From positions 1-64,000 of the forward strand of contig NZ_DS981507.1 of assembly GCF_000154845.1 (NCBI RefSeq): DNA of 64,000 bases, given 5' to 3'. The notes below the pieces were generated by a model that was given only the letters and a program-made list of their open reading frames with translations, was not told where the DNA came from and ran no database searches. The position numbers and the translations under genes are program-made. Below, piece by piece: positions 55,195 through 63,386 of this stretch. How positions within the stretch are numbered: the first letter of the stretch is position 1; each line of letters begins with the position of its first letter. This stretch comes from Phocaeicola coprocola DSM 17136 (GTDB lineage: Bacteria > Bacteroidota > Bacteroidia > Bacteroidales > Bacteroidaceae).

Positions 55195-55758
55195 ATGGGA
55201 AAACTGATTATTTTTTCTGCGCCATCAGGTTCAGGTAAATCAACTATCATCAACTACCTGCTTACACAAAACCTGAATCTGGCTTTTTCTATTTCAGCTA
55301 CCAGTCGCCCACCCCGCGGAACAGAACAAAACGGAGTGGAATATTTTTTTCTTACGCCTGAAGAATTCAAACAACGCATAGCCAACAACGAGTTTTTAGA
55401 ATACGAAGAAGTATATACCGACCGTTTCTACGGCACACTGAAAGCACAGGTAGAAAAACAACTGGAGGCCGGTCAGAATGTTATATTCGATGTAGATGTT
55501 GTAGGTGGATGCAATATCAAGAAATTCTACGGCGAACGCGCGCTGTCGGTATTCATCCAGCCACCTTCGGTAGAAGAGTTGCGCAAGCGTCTGAACGGAC
55601 GAGGAACAGATGCTCCCGAAGTGATTGAAAGCCGAATAGCCAAAGCTGAATTCGAATTAAGTTACGCCGACAAATTCGATGTAGTAATAATAAACGATGA
55701 CTTGGATACAGCAAAAGCCGATGCCTTGAAAGTCATCAGTGATTTCTTGAAAAAATAA
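55195..55758 (+). CDS. gmk: Guanylate kinase
   Basis: Gmk phosphorylates GMP to GDP. The 187-residue protein has the P-loop IIFSAPSGSGKSTII at residues 4-18. SATSRPPRGTEQNGVEYFF is the GMP-binding segment near residue 38, and the lid contains RKRLNGRGTD. I start at 55195 (MGKLIIFSAP). An upstream ATG at 55177 lies inside the hairpin tail and would add six residues. It follows yicC. Confidence 0.95.
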   Translation: MGKLIIFSAPSGSGKSTIINYLLTQNLNLAFSISATSRPPRGTEQNGVEYFFLTPEEFKQRIANNEFLEYEEVYTDRFYGTLKAQVEKQLEAGQNVIFDVDVVGGCNIKKFYGERALSVFIQPPSVEELRKRLNGRGTDAPEVIESRIAKAEFELSYADKFDVVIINDDLDTAKADALKVISDFLKK

Positions 55759-55769
55759 CTTATCCATTT

Positions 55770-55952
55770 ATGGCCAAAGATCCTAAGAAACTATTAAGAA
55801 GCATGATGATAGTCAGTATCATCATCGGACTCGTTGCACTGGCAGTAGCCGTAGTTGCAGTTGCCATGAAAGAGTATATTATTGCAGCAGCAATGCTTAT
55901 CGTTGCCGGCTGGCAGGTCGTAAACTATCTAAAATGGAAAAAATGCCTGTAA
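55770..55952 (+). CDS. Small membrane protein between gmk and nadD
   Basis: The 60-residue protein has a basic N-terminus ([12 protein letters not shown]) and two hydrophobic segments (about 13-31 and 34-51). It begins 12 bases after gmk and overlaps nadD by 19 bases. The family is unknown. Spacing and overlap support it as a real gene. Confidence 0.6.
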   Translation: MAKDPKKLLRSMMIVSIIIGLVALAVAVVAVAMKEYIIAAAMLIVAGWQVVNYLKWKKCL

Positions 55953-56527
55953 AGACAGGAATATTCGGAGGAACATTCAATCCGATTCACATCGGTCATC
56001 TAGCTCTGGCAAACTATCTGTGTGAGTATGGTGGGCTGGATGAAATATGGTTTCTGGTATCTCCTCAAAATCCATTTAAACAAAATGTGGAGTTACTCGA
56101 CGATAAGATACGGCTGGAAATGGTAAAAGCTGCAGTTTCCGGCTATCCTCGTTTTTGTGCTTCCGACTTTGAATTCACCCTTCCCCGCCCTTCCTATACA
56201 GTTGATACACTGAACCGGCTGGCAGAAGCCTATCCGGACAGAGAGTTTACACTTATTATCGGAGCGGACAACTGGGCAGCATTCGACCGATGGAAGTCAC
56301 CCGAAGAGATTATCCGCAAACATAGTATTATTGTATATCCACGTCCAGGCTACAAGATACAGACAGGCCCGCTTCCACCTCATGTAAAAGTTGTGGATAC
56401 TCCCCAGCTGGAGATCAGTTCAACTTTTATCCGGCAAGCAATCAGCGAAGGTAGAGATATACGATATTTCCTGCATCCGGAAGTTTATCGCATCATTGCA
56501 GAAAAAAAACTTTATAACCAGCAATAG
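55934..56527 (+). CDS. nadD: Nicotinate-nucleotide adenylyltransferase
   Basis: NadD adenylates nicotinate mononucleotide in NAD synthesis, upstream of NadK (13.9 kb). The 197-residue protein has [19 protein letters not shown] near residue 8 with the HxGH motif. [13 protein letters not shown] follows near residue 103, and [13 protein letters not shown] is the C-terminal ISSTxIR motif. The start may be at 55934 or at a Met three codons on. It overlaps the small membrane gene. Confidence 0.94.
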   Translation: MEKMPVKTGIFGGTFNPIHIGHLALANYLCEYGGLDEIWFLVSPQNPFKQNVELLDDKIRLEMVKAAVSGYPRFCASDFEFTLPRPSYTVDTLNRLAEAYPDREFTLIIGADNWAAFDRWKSPEEIIRKHSIIVYPRPGYKIQTGPLPPHVKVVDTPQLEISSTFIRQAISEGRDIRYFLHPEVYRIIAEKKLYNQQ

Positions 56528-56529
56528 AC

Positions 56530-59037
56530 ATGAAATCATACAAATTTCACATTCTTTCTCTTGCAACTCTTCTGCTGCTGGGAGCAACAACCCATGTAGA
56601 AGCTAAAATCTTTGAGAGGAAGAAAAAGAAAGCACAAACAGAAGTTAAAGCAGCTCCTGTCAAGCAAAATATAAACGGACTAAAGCCTTACGCGCAAGTC
56701 ATTACACCAAAAGCCAAAAGTTCATTCGGTTTTCTGACAGTACACAAGGTTGACAATAATTACTTCTTTGAGATACCAGATTCTATGCTGAATCGTGATA
56801 TCCTGATTGTAAACCGAATCAGCAAGGCTCCTACTTCTCGCCAGAAATCTCGCGTAGGTTATCCGGGAGATATTCTGGGAAGCAAAGTAATCCGTTTCGA
56901 GAACAAAGACAACAAGCGCATCCTTGTACGTGAATATTCTTATCGTGAACGCTCGGAAAACAAGGACGGAATGTTCCAGTCTGTACGCAATTCAAATACA
57001 CAGCCTATCGTAGCCAACTTCGGAATAGAAACAATAAAGAAAGATTCACTTACCAGAAATTATGTAATCAATGTAAGTGTTTTCCTGCAAAAAGAAAATC
57101 CTTTATTCTCTTTCGATGCTGACAGCAAGGAATATATCGGATTATTGAACATGGTAGGTGAAGGAACTTACATCGATACTCTGAAAGCATTTCCAAAGAA
57201 TATTGAGATTTCTACTACGGTCACTTACCAAAGTAAAAAAGGTATGAGCAATGTAGGATTTCCGGAAACCGGAAGTCCGCGTATACCACTGACTTACGAA
57301 CTGAACAGTTCAATGGTTCTGCTTCCCGAAGTACCGATGAAAGCCAGACTGTTCGATCCGCGTGTAGGCTACTTCACCGTTGGTTATACCGATTTCGACA
57401 GCAACCCACAAGGTATCGAATACAAGAAACTTATTACGCGATGGCGTCTGGAGCCTAAGGACGAAGCAGCCTATCTGCGTGGAGAGCTTGTAGAACCTAA
57501 AAAGCCAATTATCATTTACATCGATCCGGCAACTCCCAAGAAATGGGTTCCGTATCTGATACAAGGAGTAAACGACTGGCAGGTTGCCTTCGAAAAGGCT
57601 GGATTCAAGAATGCCATTTATGCACTGGAAGCTCCTACTGATGATCCTTCATGGAGCCTGGAAGATGCACGTCACTCAGCCATAGTCTACAAACCTTCAG
57701 ATATTCCTAATGCAAGTGGTCCGCACATCAACGACCCTCGTACAGGAGAAATTCTGGAAACTCATATCAACTGGTATCATAACGTCATGAGCCTATTGCG
57801 CGACTGGTATATGATTCAGGCAGGTACAATCGATGAAGCAGCACGCAAAATGCAACTCGACGATGAACTGATGGGACAACTTATCCGGTTTGTATCTTCT
57901 CATGAAGTAGGACATACATTAGGACTCCGACACAACTTCGGATCTTCACACACCGTACCAGTTGAAAAACTACGTGACAAAGCATGGGTAGAAGCCAATG
58001 GTCACACACCATCCATCATGGATTACGCCCGCTTTAACTATGTAGCACAACCTGAAGACGGTATTACACGTGCCGGAATCTTCCCTCGCATCGGTATATA
58101 CGACAAATGGTCGATAGAATGGGGCTACCGATGGTTGCCACAATTCCAGACACCGGAAGATGAAGTTGCATTTTCTAACCAGTCTATTATCGAAAAGCTG
58201 AAAACAGACGTGCGTTACACCTTCGGTACGGAATCTGACCCTAATGATCCACGCAATCAGAGTGAAGACCTCGGTGACGACTCTATGCTGGCCAGCCTAT
58301 ATGGAATCAAAAATCTGAAGCGAATCGTACCTCAAATTCTAACATGGTCGTACGAACCTAACAAATCATATGCGGGAGCTGGAGAAATATATAGCGGAGT
58401 AGTTTCTCAATTCAACCGTTATTTAGGCCACGTAACTAAAAACGTAGCAGGAATTTACAGCAATTCTATCACTGTAGAACAGACAGATGAAATAGCACGT
58501 GAATTTGTTCCTGCCAATATCCAGAAACGGGCTATTGCTTTTCTGAATGAACAATTGTTCACAACTCCTGAATGGCTTATTGATCGTCAGTTGATGGAAA
58601 AAGCTAAAATACTCCCAGTGAACGTAATCTGTTCACTTCAGTCGGGTGTCCTGGCACGACTCATCAACAAGAACACACTCGACAAGATGAGTGAAAACGA
58701 AATTCTGAATGGCAAAAAAGCATATACATCTGCTCAGATGTTTAACGACCTGAAGAAAGTTATCTGGAGCAATCTGGGACAATCGGATATATACAAACGA
58801 AACATGCAGAAAGCATATGTAGAAAATCTGATCAATCTGCTGGATAAGAAAGGAAATGCTGATAAGAATGCATCAGGAAAGCGTCCGGCCTACTCAGAAG
58901 CTCCGGCCATCGCACATGGACAACTCACAGAATTGAAACGTCTGGCCACCAGTGCAGCCAGTATGACAAGCGGCACAGCCAAAGGTCATTATCAAAATTT
59001 AATCACACTGATTGATAATGCATTGAGCAACAAGTAA
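56530..59037 (+). CDS. Zinc-dependent metallopeptidase (DUF5117/DUF4953 type)
   Basis: The 835-residue exported protein starts with a signal peptide (to about residue 25, HVEA). Two regions recall the DUF5118 and DUF5117 domains, and a metzincin-like domain follows. Its zinc motif is SSHEVGHTLGLRHNFGSS near residues 456-473, with HExxHxxGxxH intact. Substrate and role are unknown. Such proteins are common in Bacteroidota and are thought to be periplasmic or secreted. It starts 2 bases after nadD and is the last host gene before the prophage. Confidence 0.85.
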   Translation: MKSYKFHILSLATLLLLGATTHVEAKIFERKKKKAQTEVKAAPVKQNINGLKPYAQVITPKAKSSFGFLTVHKVDNNYFFEIPDSMLNRDILIVNRISKAPTSRQKSRVGYPGDILGSKVIRFENKDNKRILVREYSYRERSENKDGMFQSVRNSNTQPIVANFGIETIKKDSLTRNYVINVSVFLQKENPLFSFDADSKEYIGLLNMVGEGTYIDTLKAFPKNIEISTTVTYQSKKGMSNVGFPETGSPRIPLTYELNSSMVLLPEVPMKARLFDPRVGYFTVGYTDFDSNPQGIEYKKLITRWRLEPKDEAAYLRGELVEPKKPIIIYIDPATPKKWVPYLIQGVNDWQVAFEKAGFKNAIYALEAPTDDPSWSLEDARHSAIVYKPSDIPNASGPHINDPRTGEILETHINWYHNVMSLLRDWYMIQAGTIDEAARKMQLDDELMGQLIRFVSSHEVGHTLGLRHNFGSSHTVPVEKLRDKAWVEANGHTPSIMDYARFNYVAQPEDGITRAGIFPRIGIYDKWSIEWGYRWLPQFQTPEDEVAFSNQSIIEKLKTDVRYTFGTESDPNDPRNQSEDLGDDSMLASLYGIKNLKRIVPQILTWSYEPNKSYAGAGEIYSGVVSQFNRYLGHVTKNVAGIYSNSITVEQTDEIAREFVPANIQKRAIAFLNEQLFTTPEWLIDRQLMEKAKILPVNVICSLQSGVLARLINKNTLDKMSENEILNGKKAYTSAQMFNDLKKVIWSNLGQSDIYKRNMQKAYVENLINLLDKKGNADKNASGKRPAYSEAPAIAHGQLTELKRLATSAASMTSGTAKGHYQNLITLIDNALSNK

Positions 59038-59204
59038 AGACATTCTTACAGTGTAATACTGAACACAATGTAGCTATCTAACAAGAACCATATTCTTCGC
59101 ATACGTGAAATGTGAGAATATGGTTCTAATTTTTGTATTAAAAAGCCACTTATTTTACTTCCAGCACTACTATAATCCGCAAATCCAAATTTCCGCAGAA
59201 TCCG

Positions 59205-59250
59205 AAACGAAGCGTTCGATTTTCAGGGAAAAGGACAAAACGAAGCGTTC
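59205..59250. repeat. Direct repeats near the prophage end
   Basis: Two copies of AAACGAAGCGTTC are spaced 33 bases start to start. Each contains the partial palindrome AACG-AAG-CGTT. They may be transposase-binding sites. Confidence 0.6.
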
Positions 59251-59370
59251 AAAAAAGGAAAGCGCGCAACACTCAAAAAGCCGAAACAAAAGTTTTGTAA
59301 TGACCTCTGTTTCGGCTTTATAATTTCATAAAAAATGGCTTTATAACGGCATTAAAATAAGGCTCAAAAG

Positions 59371-59402
59371 TTTGGCCTTCTACTTGAAAAATTGTATCTT
59401 TG
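59371..59402 (+). promoter_or_regulatory. Plus-strand promoter pointing into the 3' end of the methylase gene
   Basis: TTTGG at 59371-59375 and TATCTTTG at 59395-59402 form a good -33/-7 pair. Any transcript would run antisense to the methylase gene at 59410. Confidence 0.55.
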
Positions 59403-59409
59403 TTCAGTG

Positions 59410-60270
59410 CTAAGCAGCTGTTTTATGAACTAATTTTTCCTGTTTCTTATACAGCATCATGTCTGTATATTCGGCAGAATAATTCATGTGGGCATTGAAT
59501 TCCTTTTTTGTACAACCCTCAAAAGGATTGCCAATGGTTTTGTTTGCTCCAATCCATTCACACAGTTCAAGTATGGAGGATTTATTGGATGTGAAATAAA
59601 CGAAGGAATGCTTTTCGAGTATCTTTAAAACATCCAAATAATCAGACAAGCGCCAATACATATTGTACGTACCAACATCAGTGGAAAGATAAGGCGGATC
59701 AATTAAAAAGACGACTCCGGGAACATCCTTATATTGGTTGAATACTGCTTTGTAGTCGCATGATACAATTTCAAGCCCTTTTAAGTAGTCAGAAGACTCC
59801 GGATAACCGGTCTTGCGAATGTTGTTATAAAGGACTTCCTTGCGCATTTCGGCTACAGACAATTTATACTTCATGGAGAACATAAGTGAGGATGATAAGG
59901 TTATAAAATCCACGTACCCAACATTTAGTTCTTCTTCCTCGATACGTTTAAAAATGCGTTCTCTAAGTTCCCCTTTAATTGGTTTATGTTTGGGTATCGA
60001 ATTACCCACCAGCTCCCTAATATCGGCAAGCAGTTTATTTGTCTGTGGGATATTTTTCAGTCTGAACCGGTAGTTGTCGAAGTCATTGTAGACAACAGTA
60101 GCATCGGGCTTGCTTCTTTTGGCTATATGCGAAAGAAGTCCGGAACCGCCAAACAAGTCCACAAACACGGTATCTTCAGGGAACTGTTCCAAAACTTTAA
60201 TAAACTCTTTAGCAAACATTCTTTTTTGGCCTACAAATGGCAGTGGTGCAGATAAATTCATATTCTTCAT
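59410..60270 (-). CDS. D12-class DNA adenine methyltransferase
   Basis: The 286-residue enzyme should put a methyl on N6 of adenine in a short site, perhaps GATC, though the target is not readable. FVDLFGGSGLLSH (36-48) is the S-adenosylmethionine loop, and LIDPPYLST (189-197) has the DPPY catalytic motif. The order fits the Dam/D12 family. It overlaps the upstream TS-like gene by 4 bases and is the last gene before the phage border. Phages use such enzymes to escape restriction. Met4 is an alternative start. Confidence 0.88.
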   Translation of the reverse strand: MKNMNLSAPLPFVGQKRMFAKEFIKVLEQFPEDTVFVDLFGGSGLLSHIAKRSKPDATVVYNDFDNYRFRLKNIPQTNKLLADIRELVGNSIPKHKPIKGELRERIFKRIEEEELNVGYVDFITLSSSLMFSMKYKLSVAEMRKEVLYNNIRKTGYPESSDYLKGLEIVSCDYKAVFNQYKDVPGVVFLIDPPYLSTDVGTYNMYWRLSDYLDVLKILEKHSFVYFTSNKSSILELCEWIGANKTIGNPFEGCTKKEFNAHMNYSAEYTDMMLYKKQEKLVHKTAA

Positions 60271-60905
60271 ACGTTCAAGTCAAATTTAATGTTTTCAACT
60301 CCGGATAACAGTTCCAGAGTCCGGTCAATGTTATTTTCATATATATGCACATTTCCAAGGTCAAGGGTTATGGACTTCAGGGGAAGCTCCACCTGCCTTG
60401 CCATCAGATAAAGATGATAAATATCAGCCGGAAGCCCAAGGTTCGCATCAGAACTACGCTGATATGCAGATAGCACCAATTCTCCCTCATCAATTTGGAA
60501 CTGCACAAGACTCAGGCAGGGTGCCTGGTTGCTTTCCACCCCGGTTTCTCCAAGAAACAGGACATAATTCTTGCTGTTGCGCTTTTCCCGGTTAATCCTG
60601 GTTATGAGGGGGGGAAGCTTTTCAAAGTAAGTTGGATAGCTGTTTACAAGGGTATGGCCGCAATAATCCCACCAGGTAATCCCTGCCTCTTTGTATTTTT
60701 CCACATCCCGGACTCCTTGCATAAACAGTTTCAATTCCTCTTTCAGCTTTTTCCTGGCTATCCCGTGGCTTTCAAATATGTCAAGTAAATCAGCGGGGGT
60801 TAGCATGAGCCTTTCGTTTAATAGATACTTGATACGCCCTTTCCTATTGGTCTGGATTTTGCCCGTTTGGAGTATCTTGTCTAATGTCTGGTAATACTTA
60901 TTCAT
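60267..60905 (-). CDS. Thymidylate-synthase-superfamily enzyme with dCMP-type active site
   Basis: The 212-residue protein aligns with E. coli ThyA. APC (128-130) gives the catalytic Cys130. YQRSSDANLGLPADI (148-162) matches YQRSCDVFLGLPFNI of ThyA without gaps, keeping Arg150, Ser151 and Asp153. GNVHIYEN keeps His187 and Tyr189. The residue equal to ThyA Asn177 is Asp161. Asp there marks T4 dCMP hydroxymethylase. The paired Arg126-Arg127 that ThyA lends its partner subunit are Lys-Asn here. It may act on dCMP or be degenerate. The start at 60905 follows the promoter box at 60926. It overlaps the methylase by 4 bases. Confidence 0.75.
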   Translation of the reverse strand: MNKYYQTLDKILQTGKIQTNRKGRIKYLLNERLMLTPADLLDIFESHGIARKKLKEELKLFMQGVRDVEKYKEAGITWWDYCGHTLVNSYPTYFEKLPPLITRINREKRNSKNYVLFLGETGVESNQAPCLSLVQFQIDEGELVLSAYQRSSDANLGLPADIYHLYLMARQVELPLKSITLDLGNVHIYENNIDRTLELLSGVENIKFDLNV

Positions 60906-60925
60906 GAGCTTTATTTTTGGTTGTA

Positions 60926-60933
60926 CAAAGGTA
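60926..60933 (-). promoter_or_regulatory. Promoter -7 box for the TS-like/methylase pair
   Basis: The minus strand reads TACCTTTG, 21 bases upstream of the start at 60905. It supports that start over the longer open frame. Confidence 0.55.
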
Positions 60934-60971
60934 GCTCTACCGGACAACACAAGGCATCCCCGGCACATCAA

Positions 60972-61214
60972 TCACACTGCACCGAGCGTGCAGTGCTTTC
61001 CAAACCGTTTGATAACATCATACACCTTACGTTCGCTTACCGAATATTTATTTGCCAAAAACGCCACTGCATAAGTGGTCTTTTCACCTTGTTTTTTCAT
61101 GACCTCATACTCCGTATATAAGTCTATGAATCGAAGGTCATCCTGCTTGCCGCCCAAACTTATAAGCATTTCAAGCGGTTCTCTGTTAAATTTAAGTGCT
61201 TCAAACAATGTCAT
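60972..61214 (-). CDS. Small Mor/C-like helix-turn-helix protein
   Basis: The 80-residue protein has a C-terminal helix-turn-helix, YAVAFLANKYSVSERKVYDV, near residues 46-65. A helical N-terminus precedes it. The size, form and place beside DNA-modification genes recall the middle/late activators Mor and C of phage Mu, but similarity is only general. I use the ATG at 61214. The open frame extends two codons farther with TTG. It lies right after the inverted-repeat structure. Confidence 0.55.
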   Translation of the reverse strand: MTLFEALKFNREPLEMLISLGGKQDDLRFIDLYTEYEVMKKQGEKTTYAVAFLANKYSVSERKVYDVIKRFGKHCTLGAV

Positions 61215-61241
61215 ATCCAATCATTTTTGTACTTTTGCAAT

Positions 61242-61370
61242 GCCAATCATTTATTTAATGCGTAAAAACGCCACGAGAGTGCGGCAGAGGGCATTGCCCC
61301 CGGTCGCGCACTCTCGTGGCGTTTTGTGTTAATAAATGATTGGCGTCTATATTAACAGGCCGGGGGCTTT
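61242..61370. ncRNA. Large imperfect inverted repeat with cross-pairing flank, possible structured RNA
   Basis: A perfect 19-bp stem lies at 61265-61283 with 61307-61325. It is extended outward by CCAATCATTTATT (61243-61255) and AATAAATGATTGG (61331-61343), with a small bulge between. The 23-base loop contains GCCCCCGG (61296-61303), which can pair with CCGGGGGC (61360-61367), followed by TTTTTT. A plus-strand TACTTTTG (61230-61237) is a possible promoter. The minus strand after the stem has TTTTT, so it could also be a terminator for the upstream phage genes. Confidence 0.5.
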
Positions 61371-61398
61371 TTTATCCCTCCCCCGAAGGGATTGTCAA

Positions 61399-61884
61399 TC
61401 ACTCAATCCGATATAATTCCAAATTGAACTTGTCCTTTTTTTCCCAGCCTTCAGCCAGAACTGTCTGAATGAATCCTACTGCTTTTGTATAGAAATCTTT
61501 CAGTTCTTCTAACTGAGTAAAAGTATGGTATTCCGGTTGTTCATCCGAACCAAACTTAAACGTCACTGGCAGGGTTTCTCCGCCCGTCTGAACGGCCAAA
61601 TCGTATGCTGCCTTATAGTTGTACTGGTTCTCCACAGAAAGCCATACATGGGCACCATTATAGGCGAATCCGGATAGGATAGCCGCATCAGTCTGGCTGT
61701 TATACCAGGACATAACCAATGTGTGGATTTCCTCATCAGTAGGCTTATGCCCGAACTCCTCTTCCATGTAGGAGGCAGAGCCGTTCTCTTTTTCCTGCAC
61801 ATCCCATCGGATGCGCCATTTGTCTTTAACCGGGTTCGTGCATTCCATCAGCGAAACCCCGGAACTTCCTTCAACTCTTCTCAT
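61399..61884 (-). CDS. Phage tail-assembly-like protein (DUF4376-like)
   Basis: The 161-residue protein has no signal peptide and resembles small tail fibre assembly proteins. Residues 50-75 (HTLVMSWYNSQTDAAILSGF) and 110-145 have the pattern of DUF4376-type phage proteins. A tail role fits its place after the DGR, since DGR targets in phages are often receptor-binding tips. It overlaps the RT gene by 4 bases (ATGA), so it is co-translated with it. The assignment is tentative. Confidence 0.5.
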   Translation of the reverse strand: MRRVEGSSGVSLMECTNPVKDKWRIRWDVQEKENGSASYMEEEFGHKPTDEEIHTLVMSWYNSQTDAAILSGFAYNGAHVWLSVENQYNYKAAYDLAVQTGGETLPVTFKFGSDEQPEYHTFTQLEELKDFYTKAVGFIQTVLAEGWEKKDKFNLELYRIE

Positions 61885-63182
61885 GTAAACACGTATTTGG
61901 TTCTACCTTTGCCGAATGTCTCTGTCTTGATGGTCGTTTCAAACGGGAAACCATCCGGCATTTCCTTTACTTGTGCGAGAATATTCTTCATTTCCTCGCT
62001 GTTGGTGAAGAACTTCTTTGCCTCGCCGTTCACTTCGATGGCCACAATACAGCGGTCTTCTCCCTGCTCGGTTTTGATACCGGTCTCAAAGTCCTTCACT
62101 ACAATGGGTAAGTTTACCAGTTCCCGGATGCTTACCACCACTCCGGGGAATCGCTTTTTACCGTCTTCCGGCTTGTAAGCGACATTCAAGTCTTTAAAAC
62201 TTCTCATTTCTTTGCCTGTTAATTTTTTAAACAACTTATTACAGTCGGCGTGCTTCGTCATGCCGTAGAAACTGGCAATCAGTTCCCGCCGTCTTTTTCT
62301 CGATTTTACCTCGTGCATTTTCCGGGCAAACTTCTGTTTGATGCGTTTCCGCAATCTTACATAGTCGGGACGGATAACATAGCCAAGGAAATCAATGCCT
62401 TCTTCCACAGGGAACACCCGTTCATTCGGCTTTATTTCCAAGTCTATTTTTCCCATTTGCCCGTGAACAGCATCACGAATCTTCCACAATTCCGCTTTCG
62501 TTTTACCGAGTACCAGTCCGTCATCGCAATAGCGATAGTAATAACGAACCCCGTACTTATCCTTCAGATAGTGGTCTAAAAATACAGACAGAAGCAGATT
62601 TCCTGCCCCTTGTGAACTGCGCAGTCCGAAACTGATACCTTCCGGCAGCAGCTTAACAAACCGCTCCAACAAGACCAACAGCCTTTTGTCCTTGAACACC
62701 CTCCGGAAGCACCACATAACAAAGTCCTGCCGCGCATTGTCATAAAACCTCCGGATGTCAAATTTGTATGCGTAAAGCGTGCCTTCCGGATTTTTTTGCA
62801 AATCGGTACGTATGCAGTTCATCAGGTCATGAGTACCGCGCCTTTTGATGCTTGCACCGGTTGTCCGGATATAACGTTTTTGCAGGTGGCGGTCCACCAC
62901 ATTCATGATGGCAAACACAGCGATGCGGTCTTTCATGGACAGGATCTGCAAAATACGTTTTTTACCGTATTCTTCAATTTCCCTCTCATGGTAGCCGCCC
63001 AGCCGGAATGAGCCGTCCGCAATGGAAGCCGTCAGTTCGGTGATAATCTTCTCCCTATGGGCAAGCAGGAATCGTCCCTGCCTTGACCTCTTACGATCGG
63101 TTCCGCGAAGTACCGAATCGAATGCCTCCGACATATTGGAGTATTCGATGATTTCCTCGATAATATATCCTTCCCTGCGCAT
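61881..63182 (-). CDS. Diversity-generating retroelement reverse transcriptase
   Basis: The enzyme copies the template-repeat RNA with errors at adenines and feeds the cDNA into the target gene. The 433-residue protein shows RRGTHDL near residue 115 and motif A KFDIRRFYDN (140-149). GLRSSQGAGN (186-195) takes the place of the usual S-Q motif, YRYCDD (216-221) is the catalytic box, and DFLGY (264-268) follows. A C-terminal region of about 90 residues (345-433) goes beyond the usual thumb. It is beta-rich and may be an OB-like nucleic-acid-binding domain. The template repeat lies about 200 bases upstream, and the target gene precedes it. Confidence 0.85.
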   Translation of the reverse strand: MRREGYIIEEIIEYSNMSEAFDSVLRGTDRKRSRQGRFLLAHREKIITELTASIADGSFRLGGYHEREIEEYGKKRILQILSMKDRIAVFAIMNVVDRHLQKRYIRTTGASIKRRGTHDLMNCIRTDLQKNPEGTLYAYKFDIRRFYDNARQDFVMWCFRRVFKDKRLLVLLERFVKLLPEGISFGLRSSQGAGNLLLSVFLDHYLKDKYGVRYYYRYCDDGLVLGKTKAELWKIRDAVHGQMGKIDLEIKPNERVFPVEEGIDFLGYVIRPDYVRLRKRIKQKFARKMHEVKSRKRRRELIASFYGMTKHADCNKLFKKLTGKEMRSFKDLNVAYKPEDGKKRFPGVVVSIRELVNLPIVVKDFETGIKTEQGEDRCIVAIEVNGEAKKFFTNSEEMKNILAQVKEMPDGFPFETTIKTETFGKGRTKYVFT

Positions 63183-63343
63183 AAGCTATTGGTTAATAAA
63201 CATGGAAGATGAGGGCCTTCCTTTCCCCGGGTCTGACTTCTTCGAACTGATAACAGCCTACCAAACTCCACCCGACGCGTGATTTTTCAGCTTTCCACCT
63301 TTTCTGGTGCTGTTGCTGTGGCTTGCTCCCCTCGGCACCGCTT

Positions 63344-63357
63344 CGGGGACACGTCCC
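63344..63357 (-). other. GC hairpin just downstream of the template repeat
   Basis: GGGGAC and GTCCCC form a tight hairpin in the RNA between the template repeat and the RT gene. DGR template RNAs often need structured 3' flanks, so it may be part of the functional RNA. Confidence 0.5.
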
Positions 63358-63386
63358 CGCTGCTGTACGCCGATTTGTTAGATTTC

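Larger units (their letters stand above)
59038..59409. other. Host-prophage junction region
   Basis: These 372 bases have no supported gene. They hold two 13-bp direct repeats AAACGAAGCGTTC (59205-59217 and 59238-59250). They also hold an inverted repeat AAGCCGAAAC / GTTTCGGCTT near 59278-59318 and a plus-strand promoter at 59371-59402. Host sequence ends and phage sequence begins somewhere here. The repeats resemble the multiple transposase sites at Mu ends, but the exact end cannot be placed. Confidence 0.5.

Noticed and set aside
59105-59323. Open frame of 72 codons at the prophage border
   Set aside because: It is low in complexity, overlaps the direct repeats and inverted repeat, and shows no family features. 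I treat it as chance.
61881-63182. Group II intron or retron reading of the RT
   Set aside because: No maturase/HNH domain, intron structure or msr-msd is seen, while an Asn-codon template repeat and a target gene are present.
63032-63271. Minus-strand 79-codon frame overlapping the RT start
   Set aside because: It is a shadow of the RT gene in another frame, with no family features.
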